A stretch of DNA of 64,000 nt, from NCBI RefSeq assembly GCF_024138675.1, contig NZ_CP090959.1:3131501-3195500 (forward strand), given 5' to 3'. Each line of letters starts with the position of its first letter. The stretch's first letter is position 1. A program made the position numbers and the translations under genes. Source of the DNA: Simiduia sp. 21SJ11W-1 (GTDB lineage: Bacteria > Pseudomonadota > Gammaproteobacteria > Pseudomonadales > Cellvibrionaceae). Below are positions 36,189 to 45,832 of this stretch, piece after piece. The notes below the pieces were generated by a model. That model searched no databases, was not told where the DNA came from, and worked only from the letters and a program-made list of their open reading frames with translations.

Positions 36189-36215
36189 AAAAAAGGGCAG
36201 CCTGTGGCTGCCCTT
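36189..36215 (-). terminator. rho-independent terminator of ccoNOQP
   Basis: On the minus strand, GGGCAGCC-ACA-GGCTGCCC is followed by six T. It lies about 75 bp past the ccoP stop and before the ccoG start, so the structural and maturation genes are separate units, at least in part. Confidence 0.85.
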
Positions 36216-36290
36216 GGGCCTGTAAATCCTATGTGCTAACGGCTTTGGCAGCAAAGCCCAGAATCGCGTGAACAGGCAGGCCCTTAGGTG

Positions 36291-37211
36291 TTACTCGGCA
36301 TCTTCGGTTAACGACAAACTGTAAACATAGGCTGCCAGCAGGTGAATCTTGTCTGCACGCAGCTTGTCTTTTTGCGCTGGCATGACGTTGGCACGGCCTT
36401 CACGCACAGAGTGGCGAATACCTTTGCGGCTGCCATCGTAGAGCCAGATGTCGTCGGTAAGGTTTGGCGCACCAAAATCGTAGCTACCTGTGCCATCGGC
36501 CTGGTGGCAGCTTGCGCAGTTAGCGGTGTACACCGACTTACCGGCTTCGGCCATGGCTGCATCATGCTCTTGGCCCGAGAGGCTCAGCACGTATTCAGCC
36601 ACGTTCTGTACGCTGGTTTCACCAATGATGGGGCCCCAGGCAGGCATATTGCCGTTGCGCCCGTGCACTAACGTTTCTTTGATTTTTTCCGGGCTGCCGC
36701 CGTAGAGCCAATCGTTATCGATCAGGCTCGGGAAGCCGTAGCTACCACCGCCATCGGCGCCGTGGCACACAGCACAGTTGTTGGAGAACAGGCGGCCACC
36801 CATTTTCATGGCACGCGGCTCGTTCACCAGCTCTTCAATAGACATCTTCTCGTATTTACCAAAGGTGTCTACATAGCGGGCCTGGGCTTTTTGTTGCTCG
36901 CCTTCTAATTGCTTGTGCGAGGTCCAGCCACCCGGATACCAAGGATGGATGCCTTTCCAGGCCCCTAAGCCAGGGAACATAATCAGGTAGCCGGCGGCAA
37001 AAATCAGCGTGGCCACAAACAACTGGAACCACCACTTGGGCAGCGGGTTGTCGTATTCCTCGATGCCATCGTACACGTGGCCGGTGGTGCGGTTTTCGGG
37101 ATCGTCTTCATCGCTCACCGCTACTTTGCGGTTGGCAAACAAAACCCAGGTTACCAACACCAGACACGCCAGCGTCAGCAAAGTAATCCAAAGGCTCCAA
37201 AAAGTACTCAT
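36291..37211 (-). CDS. ccoP: cbb3-type cytochrome oxidase diheme subunit CcoP
   Basis: A 306-residue subunit with one or two N-terminal membrane helices and two c-type heme sites, CAVCHGADGGG and CASCHQADGTG. The EEYDNPLPKWWFQLF segment is diagnostic of CcoP. It passes electrons from soluble cytochrome c to CcoO/CcoN. It follows ccoQ after 2 bp in the ccoNOQP operon. Length and both CXXCH motifs are normal. Confidence 0.97.
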   Translation of the reverse strand: MSTFWSLWITLLTLACLVLVTWVLFANRKVAVSDEDDPENRTTGHVYDGIEEYDNPLPKWWFQLFVATLIFAAGYLIMFPGLGAWKGIHPWYPGGWTSHKQLEGEQQKAQARYVDTFGKYEKMSIEELVNEPRAMKMGGRLFSNNCAVCHGADGGGSYGFPSLIDNDWLYGGSPEKIKETLVHGRNGNMPAWGPIIGETSVQNVAEYVLSLSGQEHDAAMAEAGKSVYTANCASCHQADGTGSYDFGAPNLTDDIWLYDGSRKGIRHSVREGRANVMPAQKDKLRADKIHLLAAYVYSLSLTEDAE

Positions 37212-37213
37212 AA

Positions 37214-37408
37214 TCAGTCCTGCCTCTCTTCATCATCTTTGGGATGAAGTTGTTGGGTTGGCTTGCTCTGCGGCTCATCGGCAAAAGGCAGATTGGCCGC
37301 TTCGTCGAAACGCTGCTTACGCTTGGGCGAAAAGGCCCACCAGCAGACGCCGATGAATGCCAGCGCCACCAATACCGTTCCGAGCGATCGCAAATCGTTG
37401 ATATCCAT
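37214..37408 (-). CDS. ccoQ: cbb3 oxidase small subunit CcoQ
   Basis: A 64-residue protein with a single helix (LGTVLVALAFIGVCWWAF) followed by SPKRKQRFDEAANLPFADEP, which is the CcoQ signature. It stabilises the CcoNOP core. It is placed between ccoO and ccoP with gaps of 2-3 bp. Confidence 0.94.
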   Translation of the reverse strand: MDINDLRSLGTVLVALAFIGVCWWAFSPKRKQRFDEAANLPFADEPQSKPTQQLHPKDDEERQD

Positions 37409-37411
37409 AAT

Positions 37412-38023
37412 TTAGCGCTTCTGCTGCACAAGTGTGCCCAGCTGCTGCAAGTAGGCCACCAGGGCATCAATCTCTGGCACACCTTTTACCGCTTCTTCAG
37501 CACCGGCGATGTCTGCATCGGTATAGGGCACGCCTACAGAGCGCAGTGCGCGCATTTTGGCGGCGGTGTCTTCACCGGTTAAGGTGTTGTCAAACAACCA
37601 AGGGAAAGCCGGCATGTTGGACTGGGGCACCACGTTGCGCGGGTTGTAAAGGTGCGCTTTTTGCCATTCGTCTGAGTAGCGGCCACCTACGCGCGCCAAA
37701 TCTGGCCCGGTGCGCTTGGAGCCCCACAAGAAGGGGTGCTCGTACACAGATTCGCCAGCCAGCGAGTAGTGGCCGTAGCGCTCAACTTCTGCGCGCAGCG
37801 GGCGCACCATCTGGGTGTGGCACACGTGGCAGCCTTCGCGGATGTAGATGTCGCGGCCTTCCAGTTCCAACGCGGGCAAGGGCTTCAGGCCCGCTACCGG
37901 CTCGGTGGTTTCTTTCAGGAAAAACTGCGGCACAATTTCTACCAGCGTACCGAAACTGATGGCCACAATGGTAAGTACCGCCATCAGGCCGATGTTCTTT
38001 TCGACTATGTCATGATTCTTCAT
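37412..38023 (-). CDS. ccoO: cbb3-type cytochrome oxidase monoheme subunit CcoO
   Basis: A 203-residue subunit with an N-terminal membrane anchor and one c-type heme site in [50 protein letters not shown] is a conserved stretch of the family and an axial Met lies in SNMPAFPWL. It follows ccoN after 10 bp. Confidence 0.97.
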   Translation of the reverse strand: MKNHDIVEKNIGLMAVLTIVAISFGTLVEIVPQFFLKETTEPVAGLKPLPALELEGRDIYIREGCHVCHTQMVRPLRAEVERYGHYSLAGESVYEHPFLWGSKRTGPDLARVGGRYSDEWQKAHLYNPRNVVPQSNMPAFPWLFDNTLTGEDTAAKMRALRSVGVPYTDADIAGAEEAVKGVPEIDALVAYLQQLGTLVQQKR

Positions 38024-38033
38024 TGTCTATTCC

Positions 38034-39479
38034 TCAAGCCGCCTGAATCTTGGTGGTTGCAGCCTGTTCTTCTTCTGCATCGTCGGTGGCTGTGCGGTAG
38101 GTGTTGTAGGCCATGAGCAACATACCGAACAGGAAGAAGGCGCCGCCCATAAAGCGTACAAAGTAGCCCGGGTAGCTCGCAGTTACCGATTCAACAAAGC
38201 TGTAGGTAAGGGTGCCGTCGGCGTTGAATGCGCGCCACATCAGGCCCTGCATAATGCCATTCACCCACATGGCGGCGATGTACAGCACGGTGCCGATAGT
38301 GGCCAACCAGAAGTGGGTGTTGATCAGCTTCACGCTGTACATTTCTTTCTTGTTAAACAGCACCGGCAGCAGGTGATAGATAGCACCGATAGAGATCATG
38401 GCCACCCAGCCGAGCGCGCCGGAATGCACGTGGCCGATGGTCCAATCGGTATTGTGCGACAGCGCGTTCACGGTTTTGATAGACATCATCGGGCCTTCAA
38501 AGGTAGACATACCGTAGAAAGACAGGGAAACCACCAAGAAGCGCAGGGTTGGATCGGTGCGCAATTTATGCCATGCGCCAGACAACGTCATGATCCCGTT
38601 GATCATGCCGCCCCAGCTTGGTGCCAGCAGAATCAAAGACATCACCATACCCAGGCTTTGCGCCCAATCGGGCAGTGCCGAGTAGTGCAGGTGGTGCGCA
38701 CCGGCCCAGATGTAGAGTGAAATCAGCGCCCAGAAGTGCACGATAGACAACTGGTAAGAATACACAGGCCGACCCGCCTGCTTGGGCACAAAGTAGTACA
38801 TCATGCCCAGGAAACCCGCTGTGAGGAAAAAGCCCACCGCGTTGTGGCCGTACCACCACTGCACCATGGCATCCATGGCACCGGCGTAGGCCGAGTAGGA
38901 TTTGAACATGGAAACCGGCACTGCCGCCGAGTTCACCAGGTGCAATACCGCAACCGTAAGAATGAAACCGCCGTAGAACCAGTTGGCTACATAAATGTGC
39001 TCAACCTTGCGCTTGACGATGGTGCCGAAGAATACGATGGCGTAAGAGATCCACACCAGCGCAATCAGGATATCGATGGGCCACTCAAGTTCGGCGTATT
39101 CCTTACTGGAGGTTAAGCCCATGGGCAGGGTGATGGCCGCCGCCACAATAACCGCTTGCCAGCCCCAGAAGGTAAAGGGAATTAACCACCCACCCCATAG
39201 CTTGGCCTGACAGGTACGCTGAACCACATAGTAGGAGGTACCAAACAGGGCGCAGCCACCAAAGGCGAAAATCACCGCATTGGTATGCAATGGGCGCAAA
39301 CGGCCGAAGTGTGTGTAAGGTTGGAAGAGGTCATTCAGTTCTGGCCATACCAGCTGCGCTGCAATCAGCACGCCGACGCCCATACCAACAATACCCCAGA
39401 CGACGGTCATGATGGCAAATTGCCGCACAACCTTATAGTTATAGGCTGGATGTTCTCCAGCGGCTGAGTGACTACTCAT
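38034..39479 (-). CDS. ccoN: cbb3-type cytochrome oxidase catalytic subunit CcoN
   Basis: A 481-residue heme-copper oxidase core subunit with 12 membrane helices. Heme and copper ligand motifs are visible: [11 protein letters not shown] (low-spin heme His), [15 protein letters not shown] (copper His and the cross-linked Tyr region), [13 protein letters not shown] (copper His pair) and [12 protein letters not shown] (heme His). It reduces O2 to water with high affinity under low oxygen. It is the first gene of ccoNOQP. No convincing FNR/ANR box was seen in the 190 bp upstream, though one would be expected. Confidence 0.97.
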   Translation of the reverse strand: MSSHSAAGEHPAYNYKVVRQFAIMTVVWGIVGMGVGVLIAAQLVWPELNDLFQPYTHFGRLRPLHTNAVIFAFGGCALFGTSYYVVQRTCQAKLWGGWLIPFTFWGWQAVIVAAAITLPMGLTSSKEYAELEWPIDILIALVWISYAIVFFGTIVKRKVEHIYVANWFYGGFILTVAVLHLVNSAAVPVSMFKSYSAYAGAMDAMVQWWYGHNAVGFFLTAGFLGMMYYFVPKQAGRPVYSYQLSIVHFWALISLYIWAGAHHLHYSALPDWAQSLGMVMSLILLAPSWGGMINGIMTLSGAWHKLRTDPTLRFLVVSLSFYGMSTFEGPMMSIKTVNALSHNTDWTIGHVHSGALGWVAMISIGAIYHLLPVLFNKKEMYSVKLINTHFWLATIGTVLYIAAMWVNGIMQGLMWRAFNADGTLTYSFVESVTASYPGYFVRFMGGAFFLFGMLLMAYNTYRTATDDAEEEQAATTKIQAA

Positions 39480-39587
39480 AGTGAAGTTCCCAAAGTCTCA
39501 GAGCTAAATAAAAACTGTTCGCAAGCCTTCAATCAACACACGCTGCCGCGCAGGGGTTATTGATGCACTGCCCGCAAGAGACACAGC

Positions 39588-39607
39588 GCCGGCGAGTGCC
39601 GGCGCAG
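39588..39607 (-). terminator. possible hairpin after argG
   Basis: GCGCCGGC-ACTC-GCCGGCGC is a very stable 8-bp stem, 67 bp beyond the argG stop on the minus strand and upstream of ccoN. It lacks a T run, so intrinsic termination is uncertain. Confidence 0.45.
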
Positions 39608-39673
39608 GTCGTATATTTTGATGACACCGTAAAAAACCAAAGTTTAGGACAACTTAGGGATTATGGCTGCTGT

Positions 39674-40894
39674 TTAGCGCAACTTACGGCCTTTACCTGC
39701 CGCAATACGCATGCGCAGGGCGTTCAATTTGATGAAGCCTTCGGCATCTTGCTGGTTGTAAGCACCGGCATCGTCTTCGAAAGTGGCGATCTTACCATCA
39801 AACAAGCTGTCGTCTGAACGGCGCCCGGCAATGCTGACGTTGCCTTTGTACAACTTCACCCGCACTTCGCCGTTGACTACCTGCTGGGATTCATCGATGG
39901 CCGTTTGCAGCATCTGGCGCTCCGGGCTCCACCAGTAACCGTTGTAAATCATCTCGGCGTAGCGCGGCATCATGGCATCTTTCAAGTGGGCCACTTCGCG
40001 ATCCAGTGTCAGCGATTCAATGGCGCGGTGCGCCTTCAGCAAGATGGTGCCGCCGGGGGTTTCGTAGCAGCCACGGGATTTCATGCCCACGTAGCGGTTT
40101 TCCACGATATCCAGCCGGCCAATGCCGTTGGCACCGCCCACTTTGTTCAGGTATTCCAGCACTGTGGCCGGGCTCATATCCTGGCCGTTGATGGCCACCA
40201 CATCGCCGTGCTTGTAGGTCAGGGTCACGTAGGTGGCTTCATCGGGCGCCGCCTCCGGCGACACAGACCAACGCCACATGGCTTCTTCGGCCTCTTCCCA
40301 TGGGTCTTCAAGCATGCCGCCCTCATAGGAGATGTGCAGCAGGTTGGCGTCCATGGAGTAAGGAGACTTGGTTTTTTGCTTGGCGTAATCCACGGGGATA
40401 TTGTGCTGCTCGCAATAGGCCATCAGCTTCTCGCGGGAGTTCAGATCCCATTCACGCCAGGGCGCAATCACTTTGATGCCGGGCTTTAATGCATAGGCGC
40501 CAAGTTCGAAGCGCACCTGGTCGTTACCCTTGCCCGTGGCACCGTGCGAAATGGCATCGGCGCCGGTTTCGTTGGCAATTTCCACCAAACGCTTGGCAAT
40601 CAACGGCCGCGCAATTGACGTACCCAACAGGTACTCGCCTTCGTAAATGGTGTTGGCGCGGAACATGGGGAAGACGTAATCGCGCACGAATTCTTCGCGC
40701 AAATCTTCAATATAGATTTCTTTGATACCCATGGCTTTCGCCTTGGCGCGCGCAGGTTCTACTTCTTCGCCCTGGCCGATGTCGGCGGTGAAGGTCACCA
40801 CTTCACAGTCGTAAGTTTCCTGCAACCATTTGGCAATTACAGATGTATCAAGGCCGCCCGAGTATGCGAGCACTACCTTTTTTAACGACGCCAT
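39674..40894 (-). CDS. argG: argininosuccinate synthase
   Basis: A 406-residue enzyme that joins citrulline and aspartate with ATP in arginine synthesis. The PP-loop [10 protein letters not shown] at the N terminus is diagnostic, as are [15 protein letters not shown] and [14 protein letters not shown]. The start is ATG 40894 because GGAG lies seven bases upstream; an ATG four codons earlier overlaps that site. The gene order argG-motY-pyrC-rnt is the same as in Pseudomonas aeruginosa. Confidence 0.97.
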   Translation of the reverse strand: MASLKKVVLAYSGGLDTSVIAKWLQETYDCEVVTFTADIGQGEEVEPARAKAKAMGIKEIYIEDLREEFVRDYVFPMFRANTIYEGEYLLGTSIARPLIAKRLVEIANETGADAISHGATGKGNDQVRFELGAYALKPGIKVIAPWREWDLNSREKLMAYCEQHNIPVDYAKQKTKSPYSMDANLLHISYEGGMLEDPWEEAEEAMWRWSVSPEAAPDEATYVTLTYKHGDVVAINGQDMSPATVLEYLNKVGGANGIGRLDIVENRYVGMKSRGCYETPGGTILLKAHRAIESLTLDREVAHLKDAMMPRYAEMIYNGYWWSPERQMLQTAIDESQQVVNGEVRVKLYKGNVSIAGRRSDDSLFDGKIATFEDDAGAYNQQDAEGFIKLNALRMRIAAGKGRKLR

Positions 40895-41024
40895 AGTTTT
40901 CTCCATTCACCTGCTGCGCGGACGCCACACGCAATAAAAGCGCGCGTGACGTGAAAAGTCGGGCGCGAATTGTATAGGGTTTGCCAGTTAAATCACAGAG
41001 CTTGCGCGGGCCTATCACAGGTTT

Positions 41025-41927
41025 TTAAGGGTTTGCAGCCAAATCGGGGGCCGCATCGCGATCCACACGCACGGTAACGCGGCGGTTTTGTGCGCGCCCT
41101 TTGCGCGTTTGATTGCTGGTAATGGGGTAGCGCTCGCCGTGCCAGCGCACGGTGAGTTTTGCCTCAGGCACACCCTGGGCCATTAAAAACTGGTGCACCG
41201 ATTCTGCCCGCCGCTTTGATAACTCCAGGTTATCTTCGCGCAGGCCTTTACTGTCGGTATGGCCATCAATGTAGAGGTGGGTAATTTTCGGATCGGCCAG
41301 CACATACACCGCTATGTTGCGCAGCTTGCGCTTTTCGGCATTGGGAAAGTCATCACCAGAGGAGGGAAAGTACACGGCCGTGCGCGCTATCTGGTCGTAG
41401 TTTACCGGCAGCAAGTCCACCAGGCATTTCAGATACTGCTGGTAGGCCTCCTGGAAATTCACTGGCGAGAGCGCAATGCGCGACGATTCAGTAGCGCCGT
41501 ACCAGGGGTAGCGAGTAACCACCAACTCACGCCCGGCGTGCAGCTCTGTAAGGGCGCGATTGGATAAACCACTGCCCAAACTCACGGGCTGGTGGCCTTG
41601 TGTCACGGGCACCAGGCCCAAATCGATGTCTGCCATTTTCGGGCGCCACACGGGTGCGCGGGCCGTTAATCGGGCCTTGCCGGTTTTGAGCCTGGGGGTA
41701 TCCGAGTGCAGCTGCATGGCCAGCCGCTCACCGGCGCGGTGATAAAACCCCGCCTCCCCGTAGAAAGGGATCTCTTGGTGCAGGGAGCAGGCAAAAATCG
41801 AGCTTTCAACCGTCCAGACGCTTTTATCCATGGGCGGCGTGTATTCGGTGGCCCAGGCACCCGGGAGCTGCAGCGCGCACGCGCCGAGCGCCGCCATCAA
41901 CCACCGCCATCTTCTGCCCACCGCCAT
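41025..41927 (-). CDS. motY: sodium-type flagellar motor protein MotY (OmpA-like)
   Basis: A 300-residue secreted protein with signal peptide cleaved near GAWA. Residues about 30-160 are the MotY-specific stator-binding domain (SSIFACSLHQEIPFYGEAGFYHRAGE). Residues about 170-290 are an OmpA-type peptidoglycan-binding domain with HLYIDGHTDSKG and LSKRRAESVHQFL. MotY forms part of the T-ring around polar flagellar motors. Divergent to pyrC; argG-motY-pyrC-rnt synteny supports the name. A polar flagellum is implied although no other flagellar gene is here. Confidence 0.9.
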   Translation of the reverse strand: MAVGRRWRWLMAALGACALQLPGAWATEYTPPMDKSVWTVESSIFACSLHQEIPFYGEAGFYHRAGERLAMQLHSDTPRLKTGKARLTARAPVWRPKMADIDLGLVPVTQGHQPVSLGSGLSNRALTELHAGRELVVTRYPWYGATESSRIALSPVNFQEAYQQYLKCLVDLLPVNYDQIARTAVYFPSSGDDFPNAEKRKLRNIAVYVLADPKITHLYIDGHTDSKGLREDNLELSKRRAESVHQFLMAQGVPEAKLTVRWHGERYPITSNQTRKGRAQNRRVTVRVDRDAAPDLAANP

Positions 41928-42072
41928 GTAAACCCTCCAAGCGCGCTATTATTGCAATTCAACACTTGGGTTATCGGCCTTAAGCTTTGGCCCTTGAGTC
42001 GAAATTAACGGCTATTTTAGGTAGGATGCGCGCCATCTGCCGCCCGGCATACCGCTCAACACAGGAAGCCCC

Positions 42073-43113
42073 ATGACCCAGCAGCTCACCCTCACCCGCC
42101 CAGACGACTGGCACATCCACCTGCGCGACGGCGATCAGCTTGCCACCACCGTGCCCGATGCCGCCCGTTATTTCGGCCGCGCCATCATCATGCCGAACCT
42201 GGTGCCACCGGTGATGAATGCCGAGCAGGCCTTAAGCTACCGCGCGCGCATCCTGCAACACCGCCCCGCCGGGCGCCAGTTTGAGCCGCTGATGGTGCTC
42301 TACCTCACCGATAACACCACCGCTGCCGATATTGTAGAAGCCCGTGCAGCCGGCGTTGTGGCCGCCAAGCTCTACCCGGCCGGCGCCACCACCAACTCCG
42401 ACTCCGGCGTGACCGCCATCGACAAGATTTACCCCGTGCTTGAAGCCATGGAAAAGAGCGGCATGTTGCTGCTGGTGCACGGCGAGGTAACCGATAACCA
42501 CATCGATATTTTCGACCGTGAAAAAGCCTTCATAGATCGCACCCTGACGCCCCTGCGCGCGCGCCTGCCGGGCCTGAAAATTGTGATGGAGCACATCACC
42601 ACCGGCGATGCCGCGCAATTTGTGGCCGAGGCCTCAGACCTCACCGCTGCAACCATTACCGCGCATCACCTGCTGTATAACCGCAACCATATGCTCGCCG
42701 GTGGCATTCGCCCGCACTACTACTGCCTGCCCATTCTCAAGCGCAACGAGCACCAGCAAGCGCTGATTAACGCCGCCACCAGTGGCAATGGCCGGTTTTT
42801 TCTGGGCACAGATTCCGCCCCCCACGCCCGTGAAAAGAAAGAGGCCGCCTGCGGCTGTGCCGGCGCCTACACGGCCTACGCCGCCCTAGAAATGTACGCC
42901 GAAGCCTTCGAGGCCGCCGGCGCGCTGGATAAGTTAGAAGGCTTTGCCAGCCACTTCGGGCCTGACTTTTATGGCCTGACGCGCAATACTGATACCATCA
43001 CGCTCGTGAAAACGCCCTGGCAGGCACCTGAGAGCCTGCCCATGGCCGGCAGCCAGCTGATCCCGCTGCGCGCAGGCGAAACCCTGCAATGGCGTGTAGC
43101 CCCCTCTGAATAA
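42073..43113 (+). CDS. pyrC: dihydroorotase
   Basis: A 346-residue class II dihydroorotase that cyclises carbamoyl-aspartate in pyrimidine synthesis. The zinc-binding [10 protein letters not shown] opens the protein. [15 protein letters not shown] carries the carboxylated Lys and [10 protein letters not shown] and [12 protein letters not shown] supply His ligands. [12 protein letters not shown] holds the catalytic Asp. GGAA precedes the ATG. rnt follows after 12 bp, so the two are probably co-transcribed. Confidence 0.97.
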   Translation: MTQQLTLTRPDDWHIHLRDGDQLATTVPDAARYFGRAIIMPNLVPPVMNAEQALSYRARILQHRPAGRQFEPLMVLYLTDNTTAADIVEARAAGVVAAKLYPAGATTNSDSGVTAIDKIYPVLEAMEKSGMLLLVHGEVTDNHIDIFDREKAFIDRTLTPLRARLPGLKIVMEHITTGDAAQFVAEASDLTAATITAHHLLYNRNHMLAGGIRPHYYCLPILKRNEHQQALINAATSGNGRFFLGTDSAPHAREKKEAACGCAGAYTAYAALEMYAEAFEAAGALDKLEGFASHFGPDFYGLTRNTDTITLVKTPWQAPESLPMAGSQLIPLRAGETLQWRVAPSE

Positions 43114-43125
43114 GGCGACCTATTT

Positions 43126-43794
43126 GTGAACCCGGCTGAACCCTCCAGCTCACCCAAATCCCTGCTGGCTCAACGCTTTCGCGGCTTCCTACCCGTAGTG
43201 GTAGACGTAGAAACCGGCGGCTTTAACGCCGCCACCGATGCCCTGCTAGAAATTGCCGCGGTTACCCTGCGCATGGATGACAACGGCATTTTGCACCGCG
43301 ACCAAACTTTCGATTTCCATGTAGACCCCTTTGAAGGGGCCAATGTGGAGCAATCGGCCCTGGACTTCACCGGCATCGACATCGACAACCGCGACGCCCT
43401 GCCAGAAGAAATCGCCATTCCGGATTTGTTTAAATCCATTCGCCGGGCCGTAAAAGATAACGGCTGCACCCGCGCGGTGGTGGTGGGCCACAACGCCCAT
43501 TTCGACCTGGGCTTTGTGAATGCCGCCGCCAATCGCTGCGACGCCAAGCGCAACCCCTTCCACCCCTTCTCCTGCTTTGATACCGCCACCCTTTCAGGCC
43601 TGGCCTTTGGGCACACGGTGCTGGCGAAAACCTGCCAGATTGCCGGCATCGAATTTTCCAATTCAGCCGCCCACTCCGCCGCTTACGACGCCGAGAAAAC
43701 CGCCGACCTGTTTTGTATGATCGTCAATCGCTGGAAGGAGCTGGGTGGCTGGCAGGGTTTGCCTGTGGATCTGCAGGCACCCGTCGAACCCTAA
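43126..43794 (+). CDS. rnt: ribonuclease T
   Basis: A 222-residue DEDDh 3'-5' exoribonuclease that trims tRNA CCA ends and stable RNA 3' ends. DVETGGFN carries the first Asp-Glu pair, [10 protein letters not shown] the second Asp and [11 protein letters not shown] the His-Asp pair. The start is GTG 43126. It lies 12 bp after pyrC, the same arrangement as in Pseudomonas. Confidence 0.96.
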   Translation: MNPAEPSSSPKSLLAQRFRGFLPVVVDVETGGFNAATDALLEIAAVTLRMDDNGILHRDQTFDFHVDPFEGANVEQSALDFTGIDIDNRDALPEEIAIPDLFKSIRRAVKDNGCTRAVVVGHNAHFDLGFVNAAANRCDAKRNPFHPFSCFDTATLSGLAFGHTVLAKTCQIAGIEFSNSAAHSAAYDAEKTADLFCMIVNRWKELGGWQGLPVDLQAPVEP

Positions 43795-43816
43795 CTGTAT
43801 GCCGCAACGTCTGGTC

Positions 43817-43840
43817 GCTTACAGCTCACGGGCTGTAAGC
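43817..43840 (+). terminator. hairpin after rnt
   Basis: GCTTACAG pairs with CTGTAAGC around an 8-base loop, 22 bp after the rnt stop. The T run that follows is short (GTTTG), so it is a weak intrinsic terminator or an mRNA end. Confidence 0.5.
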
Positions 43841-43907
43841 GTTTGCGTGCGCAGGGCGTTAAGGGGGAATTGCGGCCGATTGAGGATGCCTTGGCCCACC
43901 TATCAAT

Positions 43908-43973
43908 GGGCGCGGCGCAGGTTACTAATGGGCGGGGCGCAAGTTACTAAAGGGTGAGGTGCAAGCTACGCCT
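43908..43973. repeat. three degenerate 22-bp tandem repeats
   Basis: Units begin at 43908, 43930 and 43952 with GGGCGCGGCGCAGGTTACTAAT as the first form. The second differs at a few positions and the third at about seven. They lie in the gene-free stretch between rnt and the convergent EF-hand gene. No function is apparent. Confidence 0.6.
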
Positions 43974-44049
43974 GTTTACACGTGCTTTGGCGCAAGCCAA
44001 GGGTGTGTTGGCGCGAGCAATATTGGGTGCTTACACACCCACGAGGGCT

Positions 44050-44508
44050 TTATTCGTCAGCTTCCAAGCGCAGGCACAGCCAGTAAAAACAGTGAGTGTC
44101 GTAACCGGCATCCACGGGTTGATCGGGTGCTATTTCACGGGGGTCGAGCATGCCGTCGCCATTGGCGTCGATGCTTGAGAACTGGCCCAAAAAGGTGCTG
44201 TATTCGGCCTCGGTGACTTCGCCGTTTTTATCTTGATCGAGCTTGTTAAAGCGGGCTTTCAGCAACAAGGTGCGGCGCGCGGCATCTATCTGCTCGTACT
44301 CATCAAAGCTCACACCGCCCGAGGTATTGAGATCCATCAGGCGGAAGATATCGAGCTTTTTCGCGCTGATCTCCTCTTGCGAGATACGGGTATCACCGTT
44401 GAGATCGTACTTGGCCAATAGCCAACTGGAGTTTTCAGTATTGCCAGACTGTGCCTGCACGCCGGCAACACACCCAAGGCACATCAAACATAAGAGAAAC
44501 TGCTTCAT
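44050..44508 (-). CDS. secreted EF-hand calcium-binding protein
   Basis: A 152-residue protein with a signal peptide of about 20 residues (cleavage after VQAQ or VQA). Four EF-hand loops follow: DLNGDTRISQEE, DLNTSGGVSFDE, DQDKNGEVTEAE and DANGDGMLDPRE. All but the second keep the standard Asp/Asn and terminal Glu ligands. The C terminus has two cysteines (DTHCFYWLCL). It should bind calcium in the periplasm or outside the cell; partner and role are unknown. It stands alone. Confidence 0.88.
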   Translation of the reverse strand: MKQFLLCLMCLGCVAGVQAQSGNTENSSWLLAKYDLNGDTRISQEEISAKKLDIFRLMDLNTSGGVSFDEYEQIDAARRTLLLKARFNKLDQDKNGEVTEAEYSTFLGQFSSIDANGDGMLDPREIAPDQPVDAGYDTHCFYWLCLRLEADE

Positions 44509-44700
44509 AACAACCGCCGTATTAATGTTTATTGTCGGGCGATCCGTCGCTGTTGGCGTTGAGCCAATCCGAAGCTCAATTTAATCAATAAGCCAGTCAC
44601 ATTAACGAATAACCGGTCACATAACAGCCCTTGGTATAGATAAATTCGAAATATGAACTAAAGTACCAATAACAAATGGTTCAGTTTCTTGCACTTTCCC

Positions 44701-45708
44701 TCACCGGTTGGAGTACCAGCGTACCTCCTGGGCGTGCTTGTCTACCAGCTCCACCACATCCAGCACCAGGGCAAACAGCGCCATGCGCACCAGCACACCG
44801 TTGTCTGTTTGGCGGAAAATCGCAAGATTCGGGTTGCTGTTGAGGTCGTTATCCAGCTCGTTGGCCTCTGCGCGGGAATCCCTGGGCAGCGGGTGCATGA
44901 TGACGGTATTGGGCTCGCAGAACTGGGTGTAGATCTGCTGATTCAGGCGAAAGCGGCCACGGTAGAGGTCGGCCTCTTGCTTGGAGGCAAAGCGCTCCTC
45001 CTGAATACGGGTGGAATAGGCAATATCCACCTTGCTGATACTGGCTGTGAGCTCATCGGTAACCACCACCTGGTGGCCGGCCTTGCGCATCAGCTCTACC
45101 AGATACTCGGGCATGGCAAGCTCCGCAGGCGACACCAGGGTGACATGCAATTGATCATAAAGTGCCAGCAGCCGGCACAGCGAGTGCACCGTGCGGCCAT
45201 GCTTCAAATCGCCGATCATGGCGATGCGCAGGCCGTTTAAGCCCTTGCCCTTGGCCGCCATCTCCTTGCGAATGGTGTACAAATCCAGCAGCGCCTGGCT
45301 CGGGTGCTCGTTAGAGCCATCGCCACCGTTGATTACCGGCACCCGGCTGGCCTCGGCAAACTCTGCCACCGAGCCATTTTGCGGGTGGCGCATGCAAATT
45401 ACATCGCTGTAGCCCGAGAGCACGCGCGCGGTATCGTAAAGCGACTCGCCCTTGGCAATGGCCGAGCTTTCAAAGCCCGTGGTTTCGCGCACCTCACCGC
45501 CCAGCAGGTTAAAGGCGCAGCCGAAGCTCACCCGCGTGCGGGTACTGGGCTCGAAAAACATATTGCCCAAAATCGCGCCTTCCAGCACCCGGGTTACCCG
45601 CCGGCGGCTGGCGTAGGGCTCCATGGCATCGGCCACGCGGAAGATCCGCTCGATGTCGGGGCGTTCAAACTGGTCAATAGAGAGAATATGGGAGCCGGTA
45701 AAATCCAC
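44701..45708 (-). CDS. pyrB: aspartate carbamoyltransferase
   Basis: A 335-residue enzyme making carbamoyl-aspartate in pyrimidine synthesis. The carbamoyl-phosphate loop FFEPSTRTRVSF is intact, RHPQNGS and GDGSNEHPSQALLDLYT are the active-site segments, and HPLPRDSRAEAN closes it. It is about 25 residues longer than the enteric enzyme, with extra residues after HPLPR and at the C terminus. No regulatory pyrI or inactive pyrC-like gene adjoins it. pyrC lies 1.6 kb away on the other strand. Confidence 0.94.
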   Translation of the reverse strand: MDFTGSHILSIDQFERPDIERIFRVADAMEPYASRRRVTRVLEGAILGNMFFEPSTRTRVSFGCAFNLLGGEVRETTGFESSAIAKGESLYDTARVLSGYSDVICMRHPQNGSVAEFAEASRVPVINGGDGSNEHPSQALLDLYTIRKEMAAKGKGLNGLRIAMIGDLKHGRTVHSLCRLLALYDQLHVTLVSPAELAMPEYLVELMRKAGHQVVVTDELTASISKVDIAYSTRIQEERFASKQEADLYRGRFRLNQQIYTQFCEPNTVIMHPLPRDSRAEANELDNDLNSNPNLAIFRQTDNGVLVRMALFALVLDVVELVDKHAQEVRWYSNR

Positions 45709-45832
45709 GCGAACCTCAAGACAGGGAAACAGACGCCGATATTTTAGCGGTCAGGCCCTGTAAGCGCTACGCTTATAGTGCGCCGGGCGCAGCGAACCAA
45801 AGAAACAATACTCCAGCCGAAGAGGAACTTGC

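Noticed and set aside
39480-39673. FNR/ANR box before ccoN
   Set aside because: Expected for a cbb3 operon, but no TTGAT-N4-ATCAA-like site could be found by eye; TTGATGCACTG at about 39559 lacks the second half.
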